This document shows, in pieces, positions 1 to 7,850 of a stretch of 9,919 nucleotides of DNA (its first letter is position 1; each line of letters starts with the position of its first letter). This stretch comes from Alphaproteobacteria bacterium (GTDB lineage: Bacteria; Pseudomonadota; Alphaproteobacteria; Sphingomonadales; Emcibacteraceae). Where the stretch lies: contig JAUILB010000087.1 of assembly GCA_030432815.1 (NCBI GenBank), forward strand, positions 1-9,919. Reading direction: 5' to 3'. A program made the translations under genes and the position numbers. The notes beneath the pieces are model-generated. The model was given only the letters and a program-made list of their open reading frames with translations, was not told the DNA's origin and ran no database searches.

Positions 1-159
1 TGGATATCCGATACCAGGCTTGGTTTCGACGTTATTAAACCACGTATATTCAACCCCTTCACGTGAGGTCCAGACATTCTTACAGGTAACAGAACAAGTG
101 TGACATCCGATACATTTATCCAGATTCAGAACCATTCCAATTTGAGCGCGTATTTTCAT
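1..159 (-). CDS. narH: Respiratory nitrate reductase beta subunit NarH, N-terminal fragment (cut by window edge)
   Basis: NarH is the iron-sulfur electron-transfer subunit of the membrane-bound nitrate reductase, passing electrons from the NarI haem b subunit to NarG on the cytoplasmic side of the inner membrane. Only the first 53 codons are present; the gene runs off the left edge. The translation begins MKIRAQIGMVLNLDKCIGCH and continues with a ferredoxin-type pattern C-x2-C-x2-C-x3-C (C16, C19, C22, C26), the first 4Fe-4S ligand set of NarH, followed by the conserved NVWTSREGVEYVWFNNVETK stretch. The ATG (159-157) shares one base with the narG stop (TAATG), so the two genes are translationally coupled in the usual narGHJI order. 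narJ and narI are expected beyond the edge but are not visible. The identification is very secure. Confidence 0.97.
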   Translation of the reverse strand, partial: MKIRAQIGMVLNLDKCIGCHTCSVTCKNVWTSREGVEYTWFNNVETKPGIGYP

Positions 160-3100
160 TATTCTGCAACCTCCGTATTCGCTGCCTCTTCCATCCAGTC
201 AACCTGATCCAGTTTCCTAACCACAACGAATTCATCGCGATTAGACCCAACCGTTCCGTAATAGTTAAAGCCGTATGAAAGTTGAGCATATCCGCCTATC
301 ATATGGGTAGGTTTGACCGTTGCTCTTGTCACTGAATTATGTATTCCGCCCCTCGCATTCGTCATGGAGCTTCCTGGGGTATGAACCAGTTTTTCCTGCG
401 CATGATACATCATCAGCATGCCCTGATTAACACGTTGGGAAACCACAGCACGGGCAACAATCACACCGTTGCTATTAAAGATTTCCAGCCAATCATTATC
501 TTGGACATCAATCTCTCTGGCATCCTCTTCACTAAGCCAAACTATGGGGCCACCACGTGATAATGTGAGCATATGAAGATTATCAGAATAGGTTGAGTGA
601 ATACCCCATTTCTGATGCGGTGTTATAAAATTCAGAGCTATCGATGGTGTTTTATTTTCTTCATTCTGCACCAGGCTTTTCACTGTTCTGGTATTGATTG
701 GCGGACGGTATGAGACAAGACCTTCACCAAAATCAATCATCCAGGGATGATCCTGATAAAGCTGTTGTCTTCCTGTCAGCGTTCGCCACGGGATAAATTC
801 ATGAACATTCGTATAACCGGCGTTGTAACAAACATGTTCTGACTCAATGCCACTCCATGTAGGGGAGCTTATTATTTTACGGGGTTGAGCCTGAATATCC
901 CGGAAGCGAATTTTTTCATCTTCCTTTGGCCGTGCCAAATGTGTGTGATCACGCCCGGTTATTTTGCTTAAGGCAGCCCAGCTCTTAACTGCAACTTCAC
1001 CGTTAGTTTCCGGTGCCAATGAAAGAATTGTTTCACAGGCATCAATATCGGTTTCAATTTTTGCCCGTCCGTTACTTTCTCCGTTAAGAGATTTAAGGAA
1101 ATTAACTTCATCATCGGTATTCCAGGAAATACCCTTCCCTCCGTTACCAATATTTTCCATCAGCGGACCAAGCGATGTAAACCGATCAAAAGTATTTGGA
1201 AAATCACGCTCAATAACCTTCATGACAGGCGCCGTTTTTCCGGGCACTAAATCGCACTCTCCCTTTCGCCACTCTTTTACGTCAGGCTGAGACAGTTCCC
1301 CGGGCGTATCGTGCTGAATTGGTGAAAGAACGATTTCTTTTTCTACGCCAAGATTCCCTTCACACAATTCAGAGAATTTTTTCGCAATCCCCTTATAAAT
1401 TTCCCAATCCGATTTACTTTGCCAAACAGGATCAATCGCTTTTGATAATGGATGAATGAACGGATGCATATCCGAAGTATTCAGATCATTCTTTTCGTAC
1501 CAGCTGGCAGTGGGCAAGACGATGTCAGAATATAAACATGTTGTGGACATCCGAAAATCCAGAGTAACCACAAGATCCAGTTTTCCTTCCGGCGCATTAT
1601 CATGCCAGATGGCTTCCCTTGCATCTTTCTTGCCTTCATCACCAAGATCTTTTCCCTGCAATCCATGCTGCGTACCAAGAAAATGTTTCAGAAAATATTC
1701 ATGTCCCTTACCAGATGAACCCAGAATATTTGACCTCCATATAAACATATTACGGGGCCAGTTAACCGGATTATCCGGATCTTCACAGGACATTTTCAAA
1801 TTGCCAGATTTCAAGCGCTCCACAACGTGCGCAATTGGGTCCTTACCCGCTTCTTCAGCCTGCTTTACCAAATTCAATGGATTTTCTTCCAATTGTGGTG
1901 CAGAAGGCAGCCATCCCATTCTTTCCGACCTTATGTTGCAGTCTATAAGTGAGCCTTCCCATTTTTTCTTGTCAGCAAGTGGAGATAGAATTTCATTTAC
2001 TTTCAATGTTTCATAACGCCACTGATCGGTATGGGCATAGAAGAAAGATGTCGAGTTCTGATGACGCGGAGGACGGTTCCAGTCAAGCGCGAAAGCTAAT
2101 GGTGTCCATCCGGTTTGGGGACGTAATTTTTCCTGACCAACATAATGGGACCATCCACCACCAGACTTTCCAATACACCCACAAAATACGAGCATGTTGA
2201 TACAGGCTCTGTAATTCATATCCATGTGATACCAATGGTTCATGGCGGCACCAATGATAATCATTGATTTACCTTGTGTTATATCTGCATTTTTTGCAAA
2301 TGCGCGTGCAACCTGAATAACTTTCTCAGCACTGACTCCGGTTATGCTTTCCTGCCATTTTGGTGTATATGGTATGTTTTCATCATAGCTGTCAGCTACA
2401 TTATTTCCGCCCAATCCCTTACGGGCAATTCCGTAATTGGCACTTAGCAAATCGAATACTGATGCTACCGGTGTTTTCTTTCCATTTAATTCAAGATATC
2501 TGACCGGCACATTCCTAGTGAGGATTTCTTCCTGTGCATTTGATTTAAAATATCCATGTTCATGATCCTGTCCGGCAAAATAAGGAAAACCCACTTCCAG
2601 AATATCATCATGGCTTTCCAGCAAAGATTTAACCGGCTTAACTTTTGAACCTGATTTTGAATCTGCGGGAGAAATGTTCCATTTTCCTTCTTCCCCCCAG
2701 CGAAAACCGATTGAACCCGTCGGCACTGTAACTTCGTCAGTTAATTCATCGAAACATACCGTCTTCCATTCCGGATTGTTTTCTTCATCAAGTGAATTAT
2801 CAAAATCCGAGGCACGTACCATCCTACCCGGCGCAAAACAGTCACCACGATCTTCCAGCTTCACAAGAAATGGCATATCGCTGTAGGTGCGGCAATATTC
2901 ATCAAAATATTCTGATGTATTTTCAAGATGAAATTCTTTCAGAATAACGTGTCCCATGGCCATGGCCATGGCAGCGTCTGTTCCCTGTCGGGGATTAAGC
3001 CAGATATCACCGAATTTTGATGCTTCAGAATAATCAGGAGTAACCGTTACAATCTGGGTTCCTTTGTAGCGCGCCTCAGTCATAAAATGCGCATCCGGAG

Positions 3101-3887
3101 TTCTTGTCTGAGGGACATTGGAACCCCACATCATGATAAAACCGGAATTATACCAGTCTGCGCTTTCAGGCACATCTGTCTGCTCACCCCAACTTTGTGG
3201 TGAAGCGGGTGGCAAATCACAATACCAATCATAGAAGCTCATGCAAACACCGCCGATCAAGGACAGATATCTTGAACCCGCAGCATATGAAACCATTGAC
3301 ATTGCCGGAATAGGGGAAAAACCGATAATACGATCAGGACCATATTCCTTTATTGTATGAATATTCGAGGCTGCAATTATTTCATTGACCTCATCCCATT
3401 CGGCACGAACAAACCCACCTCGCCCTCGTGCTTCCTGATAAGACGTTCTGGATGCAGGGTTGCTTTGTATCTGCTTCCATGCCTCAACCGGATTTCCTTC
3501 TGCAGCATTTTTGGCATCACGCCACAATTTTATCAGTTTTTTCCTTATTAACGGATATTTAAGTCTATTGGCTGAATAGATATACCAACTATAACTCGCG
3601 CCTCTGGAGCACCCTCTGGGTTCATGGTTTGGCAGATCAGGCCTTGTTCTTGGATAATCCGTTTGCTGGGTTTCCCAGGTAATCAAACCATTCTTAACAT
3701 ATATTTTCCATGAACAGGACCCTGTGCAATTCACACCATGTGTTGACCGTACAATTTTATCATGAGCCCAACGATCGCGATAGGCAGATTCCCATGTCCT
3801 ATTTTCATCCGTCGTAATACCATGACCATTCGAAAACTTTTCTAAGTTTTGGGAAAAATAACTTACACGATCAATGAAATAGCTCAT
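159..3887 (-). CDS. narG: Respiratory nitrate reductase alpha subunit NarG (molybdenum catalytic subunit)
   Basis: NarG reduces nitrate to nitrite at a Mo-bis-MGD cofactor, with electrons from quinol via NarI and NarH, on the cytoplasmic face of the inner membrane. The protein has 1242 residues, about the E. coli length. Visible hallmarks are the FS0 cluster ligands in HGVNCTGSC...RGC (H50, C54, C58, C93), where His replaces the first Cys as in true NarG. The motif YDWYCDLPPASPQ (219-231) contains D224, aligned by me with the E. coli Mo-ligand Asp. WGSNVPQTRTPDAH and VTPDYSEASK, from the molybdopterin-binding core, are also seen. No twin-arginine signal peptide is present, which separates it from periplasmic or archaeal-type enzymes. 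The start is supported by an AGGAG at 3896-3900, 8 nt before the ATG. It is followed directly by narH (one-base overlap) and preceded by narK. An FNR box at 3948-3961 gives it its own predicted anaerobic promoter. No frameshift or missing ligand was seen. Confidence 0.98.
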   Translation of the reverse strand: MSYFIDRVSYFSQNLEKFSNGHGITTDENRTWESAYRDRWAHDKIVRSTHGVNCTGSCSWKIYVKNGLITWETQQTDYPRTRPDLPNHEPRGCSRGASYSWYIYSANRLKYPLIRKKLIKLWRDAKNAAEGNPVEAWKQIQSNPASRTSYQEARGRGGFVRAEWDEVNEIIAASNIHTIKEYGPDRIIGFSPIPAMSMVSYAAGSRYLSLIGGVCMSFYDWYCDLPPASPQSWGEQTDVPESADWYNSGFIMMWGSNVPQTRTPDAHFMTEARYKGTQIVTVTPDYSEASKFGDIWLNPRQGTDAAMAMAMGHVILKEFHLENTSEYFDEYCRTYSDMPFLVKLEDRGDCFAPGRMVRASDFDNSLDEENNPEWKTVCFDELTDEVTVPTGSIGFRWGEEGKWNISPADSKSGSKVKPVKSLLESHDDILEVGFPYFAGQDHEHGYFKSNAQEEILTRNVPVRYLELNGKKTPVASVFDLLSANYGIARKGLGGNNVADSYDENIPYTPKWQESITGVSAEKVIQVARAFAKNADITQGKSMIIIGAAMNHWYHMDMNYRACINMLVFCGCIGKSGGGWSHYVGQEKLRPQTGWTPLAFALDWNRPPRHQNSTSFFYAHTDQWRYETLKVNEILSPLADKKKWEGSLIDCNIRSERMGWLPSAPQLEENPLNLVKQAEEAGKDPIAHVVERLKSGNLKMSCEDPDNPVNWPRNMFIWRSNILGSSGKGHEYFLKHFLGTQHGLQGKDLGDEGKKDAREAIWHDNAPEGKLDLVVTLDFRMSTTCLYSDIVLPTASWYEKNDLNTSDMHPFIHPLSKAIDPVWQSKSDWEIYKGIAKKFSELCEGNLGVEKEIVLSPIQHDTPGELSQPDVKEWRKGECDLVPGKTAPVMKVIERDFPNTFDRFTSLGPLMENIGNGGKGISWNTDDEVNFLKSLNGESNGRAKIETDIDACETILSLAPETNGEVAVKSWAALSKITGRDHTHLARPKEDEKIRFRDIQAQPRKIISSPTWSGIESEHVCYNAGYTNVHEFIPWRTLTGRQQLYQDHPWMIDFGEGLVSYRPPINTRTVKSLVQNEENKTPSIALNFITPHQKWGIHSTYSDNLHMLTLSRGGPIVWLSEEDAREIDVQDNDWLEIFNSNGVIVARAVVSQRVNQGMLMMYHAQEKLVHTPGSSMTNARGGIHNSVTRATVKPTHMIGGYAQLSYGFNYYGTVGSNRDEFVVVRKLDQVDWMEEAANTEVAE

Positions 3888-3912
3888 CGCTATAGCTCCT
3901 TATAGTGATATT

Positions 3913-3961
3913 TGTCACCAGTTTATTTCCATCTTTCTCGTTCCCACTTGATTCAAATCAA
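3913..3961 (-). promoter_or_regulatory. FNR-type box and predicted class II promoter of narGH
   Basis: A perfect FNR/Dnr-type palindrome TTGATTCAAATCAA occupies 3948-3961, starting 74 bp after the narK stop when read towards narG is reversed, that is, immediately (10 bp) past the narK stop codon. On the minus strand a TAAACT hexamer (3925-3920, 4 of 6 matches to TATAAT) follows after exactly 22 nt, the gap of a class II site centred at -41.5. The predicted transcript would start near 3913 and have a leader of about 25 nt. The box is directly seen; the -10 and start site are inferred. It implies that narG can be transcribed independently of narK. Confidence 0.8.
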
Positions 3962-3971
3962 CTGGACAACA

Positions 3972-6890
3972 TCATGGATTTTTAAACTCAACTCCGGGAC
4001 GTAAATATGCCCACCAGTTAAGAATGAGGCAGAATGCATAAAAAGCTGCAAACCCGTACAATGCATATTCAGGCGTTGTGAGATTGATTTGTTCTCCCAG
4101 AACCTGTGGAACAATAAACGCACCATATGCCGCTACGGCTGATGTCCATCCAAGGACTGGCCCTGCCTGTTCCTTATCAAAGATCACAGCAATAGTTCTG
4201 AAGGTTGACCCGTTGCCGATTCCTGTTGCCGTAAACAAAAGAAGAAACAGTAAAAGGAAAGGAATGAAATATTCTTCCGGTGTAGGTGAGCTATATGCAG
4301 CTTTCATGTAATATGCCACACCCAAGGCACTGACCACCATTAGGGCTGAACATATTTGTGTAACTAGCGCGCCACCGATCCTGTCCGAAATCCACCCCCC
4401 AACTGGTCTGATTAATGCCCCAATGAATGCTCCCATCCATCCATACATTAGCGCACTTGGCCCATTCGGGTTTGATATATTATGGATCATCACACCATCT
4501 GAACCCATTACATGCTGAAACCCGAAAATAACTTTTATGGCAAGTGGAAAGGCTGCCGCAAAACCAATAAACGATCCAAATGTCATTGTGTATAGCACAG
4601 TCATTACCCATGTATGGGAATGTTTAAATATTTGATATTGTCGACTCAGGTTTTTACCAATTTCACCCGGAAGCATTTTCAGAATCATCACAGTAGCTAT
4701 AACGACAGCTGGTAAAACGATATATTTGCTTACATTAATTCCCGCACCGTTGGCGCTCGCAGGCAGGATGAACCATAACCCTACTGTTGCAGTAACTAGG
4801 CCGATCATTAACATAGCACCAATCTGCAAGAATGCCATCGGTGGCGCACCCAAATCGGGTGATACATGTTTTGCCTTGATGTTATCCATGCCAAGCCATG
4901 CGGCTATGGAAAGTGGTATCAGAAGCACCAACCATACATACCCGGCATTATGTATATAAGTTTCTGTTCCAGCTGGTATTTTCCCTATCAGAGTTCCACT
5001 ATAATCCTGCAACACCATGGGTGCTCCACCGAACACAGCAAATGTCATGATCAGAGGGATAAGAATTTGCATTGTTGTAACACCAAAGTTACCTAGCCCT
5101 GCATTCAAGCCCAATGACAAACCCTTGATCTTTTTAGGAAAAAAGAAGCTTATATTTGACATTGAAGATGCAAAATTTCCTCCTCCTATTCCGGAGAGCA
5201 GTGCCAACCCCTGAAACACCCATAACGGTGTATTTATATTCTGTAATGCAAGCCCAGTACCCAATGCCGGAATAATCAGGAGTGCGGTAGTCATGAAAAT
5301 TGTATTCCGTCCCCCAGCCAAACGAATGAAAAAGGTTGAGGGTATTCGTAAGGTAGCACCAGAAAGTCCGGCAATTGCCATCAGGCTGAACAAGTCCGCA
5401 TTTGCGAACGGGAAACCAAGATTGAGCATCTGTACTGTAATAATCCCCCAATATAACCATATGGCAAATGCACAAAGCAAACACGGTATGGATATCCACA
5501 GATTGCGGTAAGCGATCTTGGAGCCATATGATTCCCATTGGGCGGTGTTTTCAGGATCCCAGTCTATTAGCCCCTGGTGCTTAAATTCAAGATCCTCATC
5601 TTTCTTCTTAACAATGTCTTCCGTTTTGAATTCAGGAAGCCATTTTGGTTTTTCAATCGCGCCTTCCATATACAGAATTGATGCATGCATCCAGAGCAAG
5701 GCAAATAATGTAATCGCGAATAAAAGCATAAAACAGCTTGTCCATATGCCGGTTAGATCATTCATGTAACCAAACATTATGGGAAGAATAAATCCGCCTA
5801 AACCCCCAACAAGTCCTACAATACCTCCTACAGCACCGACATTATCAGGATAATATACAGGAATATGTTTATAAACTGCTGCCTTGCCCAATGACATAAA
5901 GAAGCCCAAAATTGCAGTTAATCCGACGAATGGCCATAAACCAATTTCCAAAGAGAATGAAATCGGGCCATCGACTCCATGTACAACATAATCTGTAGAT
6001 GGATAAGACAGGAAGAAACATGCCAGAACGCACGCAGTTAATGTCCAATACATTATGGTACGTGCCCCAAACCGGTCAGACATCCAGCCACCCAGCGCCC
6101 TGAATATGGACCCGGGCAGGGCATAAGCAGCCGCGAGCATGCCTGCAGTTCCAATATCCAACCCATAAACACCAACATAGTATCTGGGAAGCCATAACGC
6201 TAATGCAACAAAAGCGCCAAAAACAAAAAAGTAGTAAAGAGAAAAGCGCCAGACCTGAAGTTTCTTCAGCGGTTCCATCTGTTCTAGGATACTGCGTGGT
6301 TTCTCTTTTTTCAGTCTTCTGGCAACTAGCTTTGGATCATCTTTTGTAAAAATATAAAAGATGATCGCCGCCAGGAACATTATTACAGAATAAACCTGAG
6401 CCAAACCTTGCCATCCAAGCCAAATCAAAAGAATTGGGGCGCCAAAATTTGTAAGCGCAGCACCAACATTCCCTACACCAAAGATGCCTAATGCTGTGCC
6501 CTGTTTATCCTGCTCATACCATTGAGAAATATAAGCCACGCCAACCGAAAATCCACCACCAGCTAGTCCGACTCCCAATGCAGCGAGAAGATATAACTGA
6601 TAAGTATCTATTGTAGATAACAGGTAAGTAGAGATGGCAGAAGCAATCATAGTAAGGGTCATCACAATCCGACCACCATACTGATCCGCCCAAATACCCA
6701 ACAACAGGCGACTAAGGGATCCTGTCAAAACCGGCATCGCCACCAAAATACCAAATTGAGTTTCACTTAATCCAAGATTCTCTTTGATTTGCAATCCCAG
6801 TATTGAGAATATTGTCCAAATTGCAAAACATACGGTAAATGCGAAAGTGCTTAAGGTAAGCGCTCTTGTTTGCTCTTGTTTTGTGATCAT
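3972..6890 (-). CDS. narK: Fused NarK1-NarK2 nitrate/nitrite transporter (two MFS domains)
   Basis: Inner-membrane protein of 972 residues made of two complete MFS nitrate/nitrite porters. By family knowledge NarK1 types are proton-nitrate symporters and NarK2 types nitrate/nitrite antiporters, so the fusion could supply nitrate and export nitrite for NarGHI. Domain 1 spans about residues 1-410 and domain 2 about 466-972, joined by a hydrophilic, charged linker (about 411-465). Each half shows the two substrate arginines expected from E. coli NarK R89 and R305: R61 (TGSLSRLLLG) and R264 (GSIFRALGGW) in domain 1, R515 (GATLRIPS) and R828 (GALIRPVGGW) in domain 2. Nitrate-signature glycine helices are at about 135-152 (GIFGVGNVGAALTNF) and 594-608 (GLNAGLGNFGVTTMQ). 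I chose the ATG at 6890 because GGAGG (6903-6899) lies 8 nt upstream; an in-frame ATG at 6929 would add 13 residues but has no such site. Both halves look intact. It is divergent from the Crp/Fnr regulator. Confidence 0.95.
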   Translation of the reverse strand: MITKQEQTRALTLSTFAFTVCFAIWTIFSILGLQIKENLGLSETQFGILVAMPVLTGSLSRLLLGIWADQYGGRIVMTLTMIASAISTYLLSTIDTYQLYLLAALGVGLAGGGFSVGVAYISQWYEQDKQGTALGIFGVGNVGAALTNFGAPILLIWLGWQGLAQVYSVIMFLAAIIFYIFTKDDPKLVARRLKKEKPRSILEQMEPLKKLQVWRFSLYYFFVFGAFVALALWLPRYYVGVYGLDIGTAGMLAAAYALPGSIFRALGGWMSDRFGARTIMYWTLTACVLACFFLSYPSTDYVVHGVDGPISFSLEIGLWPFVGLTAILGFFMSLGKAAVYKHIPVYYPDNVGAVGGIVGLVGGLGGFILPIMFGYMNDLTGIWTSCFMLLFAITLFALLWMHASILYMEGAIEKPKWLPEFKTEDIVKKKDEDLEFKHQGLIDWDPENTAQWESYGSKIAYRNLWISIPCLLCAFAIWLYWGIITVQMLNLGFPFANADLFSLMAIAGLSGATLRIPSTFFIRLAGGRNTIFMTTALLIIPALGTGLALQNINTPLWVFQGLALLSGIGGGNFASSMSNISFFFPKKIKGLSLGLNAGLGNFGVTTMQILIPLIMTFAVFGGAPMVLQDYSGTLIGKIPAGTETYIHNAGYVWLVLLIPLSIAAWLGMDNIKAKHVSPDLGAPPMAFLQIGAMLMIGLVTATVGLWFILPASANGAGINVSKYIVLPAVVIATVMILKMLPGEIGKNLSRQYQIFKHSHTWVMTVLYTMTFGSFIGFAAAFPLAIKVIFGFQHVMGSDGVMIHNISNPNGPSALMYGWMGAFIGALIRPVGGWISDRIGGALVTQICSALMVVSALGVAYYMKAAYSSPTPEEYFIPFLLLFLLLFTATGIGNGSTFRTIAVIFDKEQAGPVLGWTSAVAAYGAFIVPQVLGEQINLTTPEYALYGFAAFYAFCLILNWWAYLRPGVEFKNP

Positions 6891-6898
6891 CTGAATAG

Positions 6899-6903
6899 CC
6901 TCC
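6899..6903 (-). promoter_or_regulatory. Ribosome binding site deciding the narK start
   Basis: GGAGG on the minus strand, 8 nt before the ATG at 6890. It favours this start over the in-frame ATG at 6929 and makes the protein begin MITKQEQTRA directly before the first membrane helix, as in other NarK proteins. Confidence 0.75.
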
Positions 6904-6943
6904 ACAACTAACCAAATCCGCCTTAACAATTAATGGCTTTAAC

Positions 6944-6972
6944 TTGTTTATAGTCACTTATTCGTCTATTAT
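6944..6972 (+). promoter_or_regulatory. Predicted sigma-70-type promoter of the Crp/Fnr regulator
   Basis: TTGTTT (6944-6949) and TATTAT (6967-6972) are separated by exactly 17 bp and match the consensus at 4 of 6 and 5 of 6 positions. The transcript would start near 6979. The -10 overlaps the narK -10 on the other strand (6968-6973), and the FNR box (6995-7008) falls about 16-29 bp downstream of the predicted start, where a bound protein would be expected to repress. This is inferred from sequence only. Confidence 0.5.
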
Positions 6973-7008
6973 CGCATTAAAGAGGGATTCCCACTTGATT
7001 CAAATCAA
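6961..7008 (-). promoter_or_regulatory. FNR-type box and predicted class II promoter of narK
   Basis: TTGATTCAAATCAA at 6995-7008 is a perfect FNR-type box, identical to that of narG. On the minus strand a GATAAT hexamer (6973-6968, 5 of 6 matches to TATAAT) follows after 21 nt, placing the transcription start near 6961 with the box at about -41. The leader would be about 70 nt. The box lies inside the divergent region shared with the regulator gene. The box is directly seen; the promoter is inferred from spacing. Confidence 0.8.
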
Positions 7009-7051
7009 GGGCTTAAACACTGAAATTACAAACGGGGGCAGTTCTGTCACT

Positions 7052-7792
7052 ATGAATTTACTTTCAGGAACTAACGGACTTAAAAGACCGCAGTTATTCG
7101 AAAAGCTTTCTGAGGAAAGCCAGCAAAGGATACTTGAATGCTCCGTTTTAAAAAAATTTGAGAAAAACAGACTTCTGGTTCAACAAGGGGACACAGCCAA
7201 ATTTGTTTATTTGGTCATGAACGGGTCGATCAGAACTTTTCGTATTAATGAAGAAGGTGAAGAAGCAACAATCCGCATGCTTGAGCCCGGAGATACCTGT
7301 ATGGAAGCGGTTATGTTTATGGGCGGACCTTCCCCGATAAATGTGCAAACAATAAAAAACTCCACAACTCTTATGATACCGGAAAGAATAATTAAAACAC
7401 TCGTGCTTGAAGACACACAATTCGCCTATAATCTTTTAAAAATAGTTACCCGCCACTATAAGAACGCAATGCAGCAAATAGATGCCATGAATATTAAAAC
7501 ACCTCTTCAGCGCATAGGGTATTATTTTCTTCTTAAGCACCTTGAGCAAGGTAACGATAGACTGGATCTTAAACTGCCATTTGAAAAGCAGATGGTTGCT
7601 AATTATTTAGGCATGACCCCTGAAACTTTTTCCCGTTCATTAAAACAGATGAGAAGCATGGGGATCACTGTAGACGATGGTACAATCAAAATGAAAGACG
7701 CATATTGCTTATGTCATTTTTGCGATTTTGATACAGCGGCGTTATGTCCGGAACATGACAATGAAAATTGTCATCTATGTACCCGTCATTAG
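7052..7792 (+). CDS. Crp/Fnr-family transcriptional regulator with a cysteine-rich C-terminal tail
   Basis: A 246-residue regulator, probably controlling the neighbouring nitrate genes. Residues about 15-120 form a cyclic-nucleotide-binding-type sensor barrel (LLVQQGDTAKFVYLVMNGSI, then MLEPGD). A dimerisation helix covers about 120-150 and a winged helix-turn-helix about 175-215. The recognition helix TPETFSRSLKQM carries E191-x2-S194-R195, the FNR-type triad that reads TTGAT half-sites and fits the three boxes here. The FNR N-terminal Cys cluster is absent; C30 and C83 are the only cysteines in the first 218 residues. The protein instead ends with C219-x-C221-x2-C224-x7-C232-x7-C240-x2-C243 plus several His. 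Position opposite a fused narK recalls Paracoccus NarR, but I do not assign that name. I start at the ATG at 7052: a longer frame from 6944 would make the FNR box coding. GGGGG at 7034-7038 is a somewhat distant (13 nt) ribosome site, so the exact start is less certain. Confidence 0.9.
   Translation: MNLLSGTNGLKRPQLFEKLSEESQQRILECSVLKKFEKNRLLVQQGDTAKFVYLVMNGSIRTFRINEEGEEATIRMLEPGDTCMEAVMFMGGPSPINVQTIKNSTTLMIPERIIKTLVLEDTQFAYNLLKIVTRHYKNAMQQIDAMNIKTPLQRIGYYFLLKHLEQGNDRLDLKLPFEKQMVANYLGMTPETFSRSLKQMRSMGITVDDGTIKMKDAYCLCHFCDFDTAALCPEHDNENCHLCTRH
7755..7774 (+). other. Perfect GAAA-tetraloop hairpin in the 3' end of the regulator gene
   Basis: ATGACAAT (7755-7762), GAAA (7763-7766) and ATTGTCAT (7767-7774) form an 8-bp perfect stem capped by a GNRA tetraloop. 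It sits in the codons of the cysteine-rich tail, 15 nt before the stop codon. No U-tract follows, so it is not a standard intrinsic terminator. It might stabilise the mRNA end or be a by-product of coding. Confidence 0.4.
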
Positions 7793-7824
7793 TCCCATCA
7801 TACATGCCTTATATATATTTATGG

Positions 7825-7846
7825 GGTCATGCAGTAATGCTTGACC
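7825..7846. terminator. Hairpin between convergent genes, possible bidirectional terminator
   Basis: GGTCA (7825-7829) pairs with TGACC (7842-7846), and GCA with TGC inside it, with one T-T mismatch and a GTAA tetraloop (GNRA type in the plus-strand RNA). It lies 33 nt after the regulator stop and 5 nt after the porin stop, the only structure in the convergent gap. On the plus strand ATTTCT follows; on the minus strand an A/T-rich stretch follows. The U-tracts are poor, so efficient termination is uncertain. Confidence 0.5.
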
Positions 7847-7850
7847 ATTT

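Noticed and set aside
1456..2016. Plus-strand open frame of 186 codons inside narG
   Set aside because: It is antisense to an intact, strongly conserved narG frame, and its translation shows no recognisable domain.
2953..2972. Triplicated CATGGC microrepeat
   Set aside because: It encodes alternating Ala-Met in the NarG stretch before GHV, which is similar in E. coli NarG; coding explains it.
5134..5538. Minus-strand open frame of 134 codons within narK
   Set aside because: It is an out-of-frame shadow on the same strand as the intact second NarK domain, with no domain of its own.
6861..6882. Short direct repeat of GCTCTTGTTT near the narK start
   Set aside because: It lies inside the narK coding sequence, is only about 10 bp per copy, and needs no other explanation.
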